A DNA stretch of 64,000 nucleotides from Arthrobacter cupressi (GTDB lineage Bacteria > Actinomycetota > Actinomycetes > Actinomycetales > Micrococcaceae), in assembly GCF_900099975.1 (NCBI RefSeq), contig NZ_FNEI01000002.1:1-64000 (forward strand), given 5' to 3'. The notes under the pieces are model-generated. The model was not told where the DNA came from and made no database searches. It was given only the letters and a program-made list of their open reading frames with translations. Both the position numbers and the translations under genes were made by a program. Shown in pieces: positions 24,393 through 31,993 of the stretch; position 1 is the first letter of the stretch, and each line of letters begins with the position of its first letter.

Positions 24393-25778
24393 ATGACCGA
24401 CGACGATCTTTCGGCCGGGATCCTGCGCCGCCCCTACCTCCTGGCCACAGTTGGTTCCTGCGCCCTGGTGTTCATGGTCGCCTTCGAAGCCATGGCGGTC
24501 ACCACGATCATGCCGCGCGTGGGCCGCGAGCTCGACGGCCTGGAACTCTACGCCCTGGCCTTCGCGGCGCCGCTGGCCACCAGTGTGGTGGGGATGGTGG
24601 TGGCCGGGAACTGGGCCGATCGCCGCGGGCCGGCGGGGCCGCTCTACGCGTCGGTGGTGCTGTTCGCGGCCGGGCTGCTGATCGCGGGCACGGCCCTGTC
24701 CATGCCCGTGTTTGTCGCCGGCCGCTTTGTGCAGGGCCTGGGTGGCGGAGCCATGACGGTGGCCTTGTACGTGGTGATTGCCCGGGCCTATCCCGCCCGG
24801 CTGCACGCGAAGATGTTCGCCGCCTTCGCCGCGGTATGGGTGGTTCCGTCCATGGTGGGGCCGTTCGCCGCCGGCGTGGTGGCCGAGCTGGTCGGCTGGC
24901 ACTGGGTTTTCCTGGGCGTGGTGGTGCTCGTGGTCCCGGCGCTGGCGATGACCGTCCCGGCGCTGCGGCAGATGCGCGGGCCGGCCGGCAGCACTTCAAG
25001 TGCGGTGCCTTGGAACTTCGGCCGGATCGGCTGGGCGGTGCTGGCCGGCGTCGCGGTCCTTGCCGTGAATCTCTCCGGGCAGGTGCCGGCGGCGGGCTGG
25101 CTGATCGCCGTCGCCGCCCTGCTCGCCGCGCTGTTCGCCGTCCGGCCGCTGGTGCCGCGCGGCACCCTGACTGCCGGGCGCGGGCTGCCGAGCGTGATCC
25201 TGCTGCGCGGGGTGGTTTCGGCGGCCTTCTTCGGCGCCGAGGTCTACATGCCGTACCTGCTGACCGAACGCTACGGATTCTCCCCGGCGTTCGCCGGCCT
25301 CGCGATCACCGGCTCCGCCCTGGCGTGGGCCACGTCCTCCGGGATCCAGGGCCGCTGGGGTGCACGCATCAGCAACGAGGTGGCCATCAAGGTGGGCACG
25401 TGGCTGGTGCTCGCCGTCCTGCTGCTGGAGCTTGCCGCCGTGCTGTTCGCCTGGCCGCCGCTGCCCGCCATCATCTGCTGGACCTTCGGCGGAGCCGGGA
25501 TGGGCCTGATGTTCCCGCGGCTGAGCACCATGACCATCGGCCTTTCGGAGCCCGATGCCCAGGGCTTCAACAGCTCGGCCCTCTCCATCTCCGACTCGAT
25601 CGGCAGCGCCCTGGCCCTCGCGATGGCGGGCATGATCTTCAACCTGCTCGCGGCCGGGTACGGCTTCGGCGGGGTGTTCGCGCTGACGGCGCTGATCGCC
25701 GCCGTCGGGCTGCTGGTCTCGCCCCGGGCCACCGCCGCCGTGGCAGGGAGCCGGCCCGCCGTCCTCGCCCCCAAGTGA
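24393..25778 (+). CDS. MFS transporter, EmrB/QacA-like exporter
   Basis: This 461-residue inner-membrane protein has about 12-14 helices. After a short cytoplasmic tail the first helix holds the family motif FEAMAVTTIMPRVGRELDGL (D/E-x-x-I-x-x-x-A-L-P-like), and loop 2 is GNWADRRGPAGP. Drug/H+ antiporters of the DHA2 type look like this. The gene is monocistronic; the intergenic segment before it (24318-24392) contains the arms GCCGCTGA and TCAGCGGC, which may form a hairpin or operator. The substrate is unknown. Confidence 0.75.
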   Translation: MTDDDLSAGILRRPYLLATVGSCALVFMVAFEAMAVTTIMPRVGRELDGLELYALAFAAPLATSVVGMVVAGNWADRRGPAGPLYASVVLFAAGLLIAGTALSMPVFVAGRFVQGLGGGAMTVALYVVIARAYPARLHAKMFAAFAAVWVVPSMVGPFAAGVVAELVGWHWVFLGVVVLVVPALAMTVPALRQMRGPAGSTSSAVPWNFGRIGWAVLAGVAVLAVNLSGQVPAAGWLIAVAALLAALFAVRPLVPRGTLTAGRGLPSVILLRGVVSAAFFGAEVYMPYLLTERYGFSPAFAGLAITGSALAWATSSGIQGRWGARISNEVAIKVGTWLVLAVLLLELAAVLFAWPPLPAIICWTFGGAGMGLMFPRLSTMTIGLSEPDAQGFNSSALSISDSIGSALALAMAGMIFNLLAAGYGFGGVFALTALIAAVGLLVSPRATAAVAGSRPAVLAPK

Positions 25779-25791
25779 GGCAGGCCGGGGC

Positions 25792-26472
25792 TCAGGGGCG
25801 CGTCGCCCGCAGCACCGTGTCGATGAGGGTCCTGCTTTCGCCGTCGGGACCGGTGACCGTCCGCTCCCGGGTCTCGAGGACATGGACGGTCCAGGTGCCG
25901 AGCACGCCGTCCAGGGCTTCTGCCAGTTCCTCGGGCGTGTAGAACATCTCCCGTGCCGAGTGCTGGCCGTGCGGGAAGTGGCCCACCAACAGCAGCGTGC
26001 CGCCGGGTGCCACGGCCCGGGCCGCCATCGCCGCCGACGCCCGCCAGTCCAGCAAGGACGAATGCAGGTACTGCGAGGACACCAGCCCGTACCCCGCCCC
26101 GGGCCGCCACGTTGCCAGGTCCCGCCGCTCGAAGGTGATCCGTTCCTCCACACCCGAGTCGGCGGCGTGCCCGGCCGCCCGTTCCAGCGCGACGGCGGAG
26201 ACGTCGACGGCGGTGACGCGCCAGCCGCGCTGTGCGAGCCAGATCGCGTCGGCGCCTTCGCCGCAGCCAAGATCCAGCGCCGTGTCCTGTGCCCTGTCCG
26301 GAACCAGGCTGCCCGCTTCCGCCACGAGCTGGGGGTTCGGCTGGCCGCTCCAGATCCGCGACTGCTCCCGGTACCTGTCGTCCCACAGCTCCTCCGCGCT
26401 CCCGGCCCCTTCCCCGAAGGTGCGGGCGCCGCCGTCGTGCTTTCCGCCGTCGTGATCTCCGCTGTGGTCCAT
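25792..26472 (-). CDS. Class I SAM-dependent methyltransferase
   Basis: This 226-residue protein has a His/Asp/Gly-rich N-terminal tail (DHSGDHDGGKHDGG), possibly metal-binding, followed by the Rossmann methyltransferase core. Motif I is ALDLGCGEGADAIWLA (near residue 65), motif II VTAVDVSAVAL, and motif III ERRDLATWRPG. The central SSQYLHSSL block is the usual peptide around the post-motif IV region. The TehB/UbiE-like type has an unknown acceptor. The start at ATG 26472 has AAAGGA about 6-7 nt upstream. Its end is 13 bp from the convergent MFS exporter. Confidence 0.85.
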   Translation of the reverse strand: MDHSGDHDGGKHDGGARTFGEGAGSAEELWDDRYREQSRIWSGQPNPQLVAEAGSLVPDRAQDTALDLGCGEGADAIWLAQRGWRVTAVDVSAVALERAAGHAADSGVEERITFERRDLATWRPGAGYGLVSSQYLHSSLLDWRASAAMAARAVAPGGTLLLVGHFPHGQHSAREMFYTPEELAEALDGVLGTWTVHVLETRERTVTGPDGESRTLIDTVLRATRP

Positions 26473-26592
26473 GCCCGTGTCCTTTCGCTCTGCTCCCATC
26501 TTGCCCCGGCGGCAGGCCGCCGTCCCCGTAATCCGCTGGCGGTGGAATTTGCTCGGGACTCGCGGTGGAAATTCCCGCCGCCCGGCTCCTGT

Positions 26593-26644
26593 TAGAATGG
26601 TGGAACTTGATGTGCAGTGAAGGGCCCGCATGTTGCGGGCCTTC
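26593..26644 (+). promoter_or_regulatory. Promoter and leader hairpin of the DEAD-box helicase gene
   Basis: TAGAAT at 26593-26598 is a good -10. About 20 bp later a hairpin with arms GAAGGgCCCGCA (26619-26630) and TGCGGGCCTTC (26634-26644) forms, with one bulge and a 3-nt loop. Translation begins only at 26807, so the leader is about 200 nt. The rest of the 334-bp gap (26473-26806) shows no further gene. Such leaders on RNA helicase genes often act as cold-shock or autoregulatory attenuators. Confidence 0.5.
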
Positions 26645-26806
26645 TTCATGTGAGAGGCACATCCTGCGTCGATGAACGCGTTCGGTCCCGGCCCCGGCTT
26701 CCCGCCCGGCGGTTGACCACTGACTTTTCCTCGGCGAACCCCTGGCCCAACCGGCGTCGGGGGCCGATGCCCGCAAGGGCGCCGCCAGAAAGACCCCACG
26801 AAACAC

Positions 26807-28531
26807 ATGACTACTTTTGCTGCCCTTGGCACGCCCAAAGCCATCGCTGAATCCCTCGCGGCCAACGGCATCGAAGAAGCTTTCCCCATCCAGGTGAAGA
26901 CCCTCCCGGACACCCTCGCAGGCCGAGACGTGCTGGGCCGCGGCCGCACCGGTTCGGGCAAGACCATCGCGTTCGCCATCCCGTTGGTGGCCCGCCTGGC
27001 CGAGCGCGAGGCCGCGTACTTCCGCAAGCCCGGACGCCCCATGGGACTGGTCCTGGCGCCCACCCGCGAGCTGGCCACCCAGATCAACGCCACGGTGGAG
27101 CCGCTGGCCAAGGCCATGGGCCTGAACACCACGGTGATCTACGGCGGCATCTCCCAGGCCCGCCAGGAGAAGGCCCTCGGCGCCGGCGTGGACATCGTCA
27201 TCGCCTGCCCGGGCCGCCTGGAAGACCTCATCCGCCAGCGCATCGTCACCCTCGAAGGCGTCGAGGTCACCGTGCTGGACGAGGCCGACCACATGGCAGA
27301 CCTCGGCTTCCTCCCGGTGGTCCGCAAGCTCATGGACATGACCCCGTCCCAGGGCCAGCGCCTGCTCTTCTCGGCAACCCTGGACAACGGTGTGGACAAG
27401 CTGGTCCACCGTTTCCTGTCCAACCCGCTGACCCACTCGGTGGATGACCCGCAGGCCGCCGTGACCACCATGGAACACCACGTCCTGGTGGTCAACGACC
27501 AGACCGTCAAGAAGCAGCTGGTTGTCGAACTGGCTTCGGGAACCGGGCGCCGCGTGCTCTTCATGCGCACCAAGCACCATGCCCGCAAGCTGGCCAAGCA
27601 GCTCACCGACGTCGGCATCCCCGCCGTCGACCTGCACGGCAACCTTTCGCAGAACGCCCGCGATCGCAACCTTGCCGAATTCTCCAGCGGTGAGGTTCGC
27701 GTGCTGGTGGCCACCGACGTCGCCGCGCGCGGTGTGCACGTCGACGACGTCGAACTGGTCATCCACGTTGACCCGCCCACCGAACACAAGGCGTACCTGC
27801 ACCGCTCCGGCCGCACGGCGCGCGCCGGTTCCGAAGGCACCGTGGTCACGCTGACGCTCCCCGAGCAGCAGCAGGACGTCAAGAAGCTCATGAAGGCCGC
27901 CGGCGTGGACGTCTCCTTCGAACGCGTCACCGCCAGCTCGCCCCTCGTGGCCGAGCTTGTGGGGGACGTCGCCGACAAGGTCGATCCGCGCACCCGTGCG
28001 GCCCTGCTGGCGGCCAAGGCCCAGCCTCAGGGTGGCGGCACGTCCACCGGCGCCAACGCCCAGCGCAAGCGGGCCCGGCGCTCCGGCCAGGCAGCTCCGA
28101 CTGCGGGTGGCCGTGGCGGACGCGGCGGACGCGGCAAGGTTTCGGCTGAGCCCGTGCGCACGGACCTGAACCGTGCCGACCGCCGCGCCGCAGCCAGCGA
28201 GGACGTTGCCCGCAACTCCCGCGGCCGCGGCAACGGCTCCGGCCACCGCAACGACGTCCCGGCCGCCCAGGGCCAGGGCGGAGGCCGCAGCGGACGTCCG
28301 GCCACGGGCCAGCGCGCCGCCGGTTCCCGGCAGGCTGCCGCTCCGCGTTCGGCCCCGGCAACCACCACGCGTGGTGGGGGAAACTCCGGCAGCAAGGCCG
28401 TCTGGTCCTCCAACACCGGCGGCACCTCGGGCGGCTCGTATGGTGCGGGTTCCGGCAACTCCGGCCGTCCCGCCCGCAAGGGTCCGCGCCGGGCCTCGGC
28501 TCCGGCGTCGAACGAACGCCGCGGCCGCTAA
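26807..28531 (+). CDS. DEAD/DEAH-box ATP-dependent RNA helicase
   Basis: This 574-residue cytosolic helicase unwinds RNA duplexes with ATP. Motifs in order are the Q motif (AFPIQVKTLP), motif I GRGRTGSGKT, Ia PTRELATQ, Ib ACPGR, II LDEADHMADLGF, III SATL, IV-V ATDVAARGVHV and VI HRSGRTARAG. The C-terminal 170 residues are rich in Arg, Gly, Ser and Ala (RGGRGGRGKV and NSRGRGNGSGH) and likely bind RNA. It resembles RhlE/CsdA-type enzymes of actinobacteria. Its start has no strong Shine-Dalgarno; a long structured leader precedes it. The convergent MBL gene ends 80 bp away. Confidence 0.92.
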   Translation: MTTFAALGTPKAIAESLAANGIEEAFPIQVKTLPDTLAGRDVLGRGRTGSGKTIAFAIPLVARLAEREAAYFRKPGRPMGLVLAPTRELATQINATVEPLAKAMGLNTTVIYGGISQARQEKALGAGVDIVIACPGRLEDLIRQRIVTLEGVEVTVLDEADHMADLGFLPVVRKLMDMTPSQGQRLLFSATLDNGVDKLVHRFLSNPLTHSVDDPQAAVTTMEHHVLVVNDQTVKKQLVVELASGTGRRVLFMRTKHHARKLAKQLTDVGIPAVDLHGNLSQNARDRNLAEFSSGEVRVLVATDVAARGVHVDDVELVIHVDPPTEHKAYLHRSGRTARAGSEGTVVTLTLPEQQQDVKKLMKAAGVDVSFERVTASSPLVAELVGDVADKVDPRTRAALLAAKAQPQGGGTSTGANAQRKRARRSGQAAPTAGGRGGRGGRGKVSAEPVRTDLNRADRRAAASEDVARNSRGRGNGSGHRNDVPAAQGQGGGRSGRPATGQRAAGSRQAAAPRSAPATTTRGGGNSGSKAVWSSNTGGTSGGSYGAGSGNSGRPARKGPRRASAPASNERRGR

Positions 28532-28540
28532 CCTCTCATC

Positions 28541-28593
28541 GATTGCCTAGATAACGTCGTTCTAAGCCCTCAAAACGACGTTATCCAAGCAAC
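28541..28593. terminator. Hairpin between convergent helicase and MBL genes
   Basis: Stem GATAACGTCGTT (28550-28561) pairs with AACGACGTTATC (28574-28585) around a 12-nt loop, with additional TTGC/GCAA pairing outside. There is no strong T tract. It resembles a shared terminator and shares parts with the element at 48208-48322. Confidence 0.6.
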
Positions 28594-28611
28594 GGATGGC
28601 TCCTTCCGCTT

Positions 28612-29262
28612 CTACCAGCCGCGTTCGCGCCACTCCTGCAGTTGCGGCCGTTCCGCGCCGAGCGTGGTCGGCTTGCCGTGGCCGGGGTGCACCACCGTGT
28701 CGTCCGGGTACGCCTCGAACAGCCGCTCGGTCACATCGGCCAACAGCGAGGTGAAGCGCGCCGGGTCGTTCCCCGTGTTGCCCACGCCGCCCGGGAACAA
28801 CGAGTCGCCGCTGAAGATGTGCGCCGGGCCGTCCGGGTCCTGGTACACGTAGGCGATCGAGCCCGGGGTGTGGCCGCGCAGGTGAACCGCGGTGATGTCG
28901 AAGCCCTCGAAGTTCCCCACATCGCCGTGCTCCAACAGCACGTCCACGGGCACGGGCAGCGCCGCGGCATCCTCTGCGCCGGCCGAAGTCTTGGCACCGG
29001 TGGCCTCCACCAGCCCCGGCAGGGCACGGACGTGGTCCCAGTGCTGGTGCGTGGTGGCGATCAGGGCCAGCTTCGGCGTGGCCGTGGTGTCCGTGGCCGA
29101 CTCCGCCAGCATCGCCTGGATCGCGGGAAGGTCATCCGCGGCATCGATCAGCAGTTGCGCCCCGCTCGCCTTGGCGGTGAGCAGGTACACGTTGTTGTCC
29201 ATCCCGCTGACCGAGATGCGGCGAATGGTGATGTCCCGCAGGGAGTGAATGAGTGAGTCCAT
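28612..29262 (-). CDS. MBL-fold metallo-hydrolase (glyoxalase II-like)
   Basis: This 216-residue protein has the metallo-beta-lactamase metal motif TTHQHWDHV (H-x-H-x-D-H), a second His in FEGFDITAVHLRGHTPGS, an Asp in FSGDSLFPGG and a C-terminal His in VHPGHGKPT. The layout matches small hydroxyacylglutathione hydrolase-like thioesterases. The real substrate could be a thioester or another ester. The ATG at 29262 gives a full-length N-terminal strand. It follows the aldo/keto reductase gene at a 20-bp gap and is probably co-transcribed with it. Confidence 0.85.
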   Translation of the reverse strand: MDSLIHSLRDITIRRISVSGMDNNVYLLTAKASGAQLLIDAADDLPAIQAMLAESATDTTATPKLALIATTHQHWDHVRALPGLVEATGAKTSAGAEDAAALPVPVDVLLEHGDVGNFEGFDITAVHLRGHTPGSIAYVYQDPDGPAHIFSGDSLFPGGVGNTGNDPARFTSLLADVTERLFEAYPDDTVVHPGHGKPTTLGAERPQLQEWRERGW

Positions 29263-29281
29263 CCACCCACTCTACGGAACG

Positions 29282-30292
29282 CTATTCGCGGCCCTGCGAC
29301 ACCCAGTTGGGGTCAGCGGAACGGGAGCCGACGACGGCGGAGGCGGCGCCGTCGAGCACGTGCAGTTGGGCGGCACCCAACTCGAGGGACAGCGCCCCGA
29401 GGTTCTCGTCCAGCCGCTCCGGGCGGCGGGTTCCGGGGATCGGAACCACGGGCAGGTCCAGGCGGCGGCCCTGGGCGAAGAGCCAGGCGAGGGCCACCTG
29501 GGCGGGTGTGGCGTCCAGTTCCGCGGCGACGGAGCGGACGGCGGACACCACGGCCTGGTTGGCATCCAGCGCACCGTCCGCGAAGCGCGGGATCCGGTGC
29601 CGGAAATCCCCCTCCCCGAGGTCGCTGGCATTGACCGTGCCGGTGAGGAAGCCGCGGCCCAGCGGGGAGTAGGGGACGAAGCCGGTGCCGAGCTCCTTCG
29701 CGGCCGGAACCACGTTGCGCTCCACGTCCCGGCTCCAGATGGACCACTCGCTCTGCACCGCGGCGATCGGGTGCACGGTGCTGGCTTCCCGGAGTTCTTC
29801 AGCCGTCACCTCGGACAGGCCAAGGTGGCGGACCTTGCCTTCCCGGACCAGCTCCGCCATGGCCTCCACGGTTTCCACAATCGGAACGCGGAGGTCACGG
29901 CGGTGCATGTAATAGAGGTCGATGGTGTCCGTGCCGAGGCGGCGCAGGCTGGCCTCCGCGGCCTGCTTCACGTAGGCGGCGTCGCCGCGGACTTCGGTGT
30001 AGCCGGTGCGCACGTTGCCCAGGATGCCGAATTTCGTGGCCAGCTGGACCTCGCTGCGGCGTTCCTTCAGCAACTGCGCGATGAGTTCCTCGTTGCTGCC
30101 CTGTCCGTAGACGTCCGCGGTATCGATGAAGGTGATGCCGGCGTCGACCGCGTGGTGCAGGGTCTTGAGCGGCTGCGCGGGGTCGATGTCGCCGTAGACC
30201 CCGGTGAGGGCCATGCCGCCGAATCCGAGGGGACTGACCGTGAGGCCGTCGCCGAGTTGGACGGTTGCGGGAATGGTGTTCTCGGGTGCCAT
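29282..30292 (-). CDS. Aldo/keto reductase
   Basis: This 336-residue NADPH-dependent oxidoreductase has the (beta/alpha)8 tetrad: Asp and Tyr in FIDTADVYGQG, Lys in VQLATKFGI, and His in DLYYMHRRDLRVP. The C-terminal cofactor block IPGTRRPERLDENLGAL is intact. The start is ATG 30292, because upstream codons lead into non-coding palindromic sequence. YajO/Tas-like members reduce aldehydes; the substrate here is unknown. Confidence 0.9.
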   Translation of the reverse strand: MAPENTIPATVQLGDGLTVSPLGFGGMALTGVYGDIDPAQPLKTLHHAVDAGITFIDTADVYGQGSNEELIAQLLKERRSEVQLATKFGILGNVRTGYTEVRGDAAYVKQAAEASLRRLGTDTIDLYYMHRRDLRVPIVETVEAMAELVREGKVRHLGLSEVTAEELREASTVHPIAAVQSEWSIWSRDVERNVVPAAKELGTGFVPYSPLGRGFLTGTVNASDLGEGDFRHRIPRFADGALDANQAVVSAVRSVAAELDATPAQVALAWLFAQGRRLDLPVVPIPGTRRPERLDENLGALSLELGAAQLHVLDGAASAVVGSRSADPNWVSQGRE

Positions 30293-30386
30293 GGTTCTCC
30301 ATCCTTCGGGATTGTCGCCTTCGCTGGCAAGAACCCGGGCAGTGACGGATGTATTCCGGGGGCCGGCGCCAAACCGTGCCGGCCGC

Positions 30387-30493
30387 GACGTTCCTTCCCG
30401 GTTGCTCCGGATCTGAAGTCCCGAAGGTGCCGGGGAACCCCGGGATTCCGGGCTTCCCGGCGAAGCGCTCCCAAGCAACAGGGAAGGAACGTC
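30387..30493. repeat. 107-bp element with 20-bp terminal inverted repeats
   Basis: Arms GACGTTCCTTCCCGGTTGCT (30387-30406) and AGCAACAGGGAAGGAACGTC (30474-30493) match in 19 of 20 pairs and enclose 67 bp. The right arm overlaps the stop codon of the second SMR gene (30492-30494). The size and terminal repeats resemble a small MITE-like element or a very long hairpin that terminates transcripts from both sides. Confidence 0.6.
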
Positions 30494-30851
30494 AGGCGTC
30501 CTGCTTCTCCCCGGCAGGCGGTCCGGAAGACAACGCCTTCAAACCGGCCGCGCAGCCAACGATTCCCGCGATGAAAAGAAGCTTCAGCGGACTGGCAGGC
30601 TCGACGCCGGTGGTCATGGCCCACGCCACCGTCAGCGCGGCGCCGACACCCACCCACACGGCGTACGCGGTACCGAGGGGGATGCGCTTCACAGCCACGC
30701 CCAGGCCGAACATGCTCAGGGTTGCGGTCACGGCGAAGACGAGCGAGGGCAGAGGTCGGCTGAAGCCCTCCGACAGGCCCAGGGCCGTGGCCCACATGGC
30801 TTCGAGGACGGCCGAAGCCAACAGCACCAGCCAGGAAAGGCGCACGGACAT
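30492..30851 (-). CDS. SMR family subunit B (Gdx-type guanidinium exporter partner)
   Basis: This 119-residue protein has four transmembrane helices. The essential Glu of the SMR family is in ASAVLEAMWATALGLSEGF, and the helix-3 Gdx signature IPLGTAYAVWVGVG is present. It begins at an ATG 30851, with the stop of the first SMR gene (30854-30856) 2 bp upstream, so the two are translated together and likely form a heterodimeric antiporter. A guanidine-III riboswitch precedes the pair, which supports export of guanidinium and not of quaternary ammonium drugs. Its stop falls in the 20-bp inverted repeat that follows. Confidence 0.88.
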   Translation of the reverse strand: MSVRLSWLVLLASAVLEAMWATALGLSEGFSRPLPSLVFAVTATLSMFGLGVAVKRIPLGTAYAVWVGVGAALTVAWAMTTGVEPASPLKLLFIAGIVGCAAGLKALSSGPPAGEKQDA

Positions 30852-30853
30852 CG

Positions 30854-31168
30854 CTACGCCACCACCTTCAGGCCGGCCACGCACACGCCGATCCCGGCCA
30901 GCAGGGCCAGCCGGGCCGCCGTCGGACGTTCAACCTTGGTGACCATGGCGTAGGCGGCGGTGAGGACCACACCCACGCCCACCCAGACCGCGTAGGCCGT
31001 ACCGGTGGGGATGGTCTGCATGGCGTAGGCCAGGCCGCCGGTGCTGGCGATCATCGAGACGAGGAAAACCAGGGAAGGCACGGGGCGCCGGAACCCCTTG
31101 GAACGGTGCAGGGCTGCCGCCCAGACGGCTTCGAGCGCGCCGGAAAGAATGAGGACGATCCACGACAT
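30854..31168 (-). CDS. SMR family subunit A (Gdx-type guanidinium exporter)
   Basis: This 104-residue small multidrug resistance protein has four helices. Glu13 in LSGALEAVWAAALHRSKGF is the proton/substrate-coupling residue, with the Trp that is characteristic of SugE/Gdx proteins, and helix 3 has IPTGTAYAVWVGVG. The start at ATG 31168 has AAAGGA 6 nt upstream, and this ribosome-binding site follows the last bases of the riboswitch. The pair is expected to swap guanidinium for protons across the inner membrane. Confidence 0.9.
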   Translation of the reverse strand: MSWIVLILSGALEAVWAAALHRSKGFRRPVPSLVFLVSMIASTGGLAYAMQTIPTGTAYAVWVGVGVVLTAAYAMVTKVERPTAARLALLAGIGVCVAGLKVVA

Positions 31169-31180
31169 GACGTTTCCTTT

Positions 31181-31221
31181 GGCCAGTCTTGTCGCGTACC
31201 GGGTACTGAACCGTCGTCCGG
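31181..31221 (-). promoter_or_regulatory. Guanidine-III riboswitch
   Basis: On the minus strand 41 nt read CCGGACGACGG..., then GTACCCGG and the terminal GACAAGACTGGCC. The conserved blocks (CCGGACGA, ACCCGG and GACAAGAC) match the guanidine-III (mini-ykkC-like) pseudoknot class. The 3' end abuts the AAAGGA ribosome-binding site of the SMR gene, so guanidine binding would alter access to it. The genes controlled are the two SMR subunits. Confidence 0.85.
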
Positions 31222-31297
31222 AGGCCCGGATGCGGGCCTTGGCTTCCAGACTAGCAAACTCCGCTCTCGCGCTGTGGCTGAACGCCCGCGCTCAGGC

Positions 31298-31900
31298 TCA
31301 GGCCTCCACGCGGTCGATCGACACCACGGCCAGGAATCCGCGGCCAAGGATTTCCGGGCTGCGGCTGTCCGAGCCCACCACGGCGTCGTAGCGGGCGAGC
31401 TCGGTGGGCTCCGCGGCGGCAGGAGCCTCCGCGTCCGGGTCCGCCCCGGGAACCACGGACGCTTTGCCCTCAAGCAGCACGGCGAGCTGGCCCTCGAACA
31501 CCGGGTGGGCGCGCTTCTTGGAGAGCTCGATGATGGAGGTATAGCCCTTGAAGGCACCGGCGCGGGCGATGATGTTCAGGTCCCGGATGTCGCCGGTGGG
31601 CAGGGCGGAGCTGGTGTCGGCTTCGCCGGAAAAACGGAAGGGCCGGTACTTCTCCACCGGGTGCTCCTGGCCGTCCACGGTGAGGAGCAGCAGTTCGCCG
31701 TCGATCACGGTGAGGACCCGCTCCATGCCCGGAAAAAGCGAGAAGGCGCCGGCCTTGGAGACATCCGCGATGCTGACCCGCCAGTCCCAGGCGCCGTCCT
31801 GCGCGGAGGCCGCCTTCGGATGGCTGGCGAGTTCGCGCGTCACCCCGCCGCCGTTGCGCCATGGTTCGGGCCTGATCTCGGAAAAACGGATGATCTCCAT
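31298..31900 (-). CDS. HutD family cupin protein
   Basis: This 200-residue protein begins MEIIRFSEIRPEPWRNGGGVTRELASHP and has the HutD pattern: WDWRVSIADVSKAGAFSLFPGMERVLTVIDGE with the bicupin strands. HutD genes are usually found with histidine utilisation or related catabolic genes, where they help but are not enzymes. No hut gene is nearby. The start at ATG 31900 has GGTGGAG just upstream. A stretch to the left of it overlaps no other gene. Confidence 0.82.
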   Translation of the reverse strand: MEIIRFSEIRPEPWRNGGGVTRELASHPKAASAQDGAWDWRVSIADVSKAGAFSLFPGMERVLTVIDGELLLLTVDGQEHPVEKYRPFRFSGEADTSSALPTGDIRDLNIIARAGAFKGYTSIIELSKKRAHPVFEGQLAVLLEGKASVVPGADPDAEAPAAAEPTELARYDAVVGSDSRSPEILGRGFLAVVSIDRVEA

Positions 31901-31993
31901 GGGCTCCACCCTACCTAGGGTCACCGTTCGGAACAGGGCGGCGCGGCTTGCTACCGTCTTGGGTAACAGATTTATCGGCGGCAGGCTGGAGGC

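Noticed and set aside
25271..28246. A nearly 1000-codon minus-strand frame
   Set aside because: It lies opposite the DEAD-box helicase and the MFS exporter and has no recognisable domain. High GC lowers the number of stop codons in such frames.
31169..31300. A guanidine-I (ykkC) or mini-ykkC (guanidine-II) riboswitch before the SMR pair
   Set aside because: The conserved blocks of these classes were not found; the 41-nt element fits guanidine-III instead.
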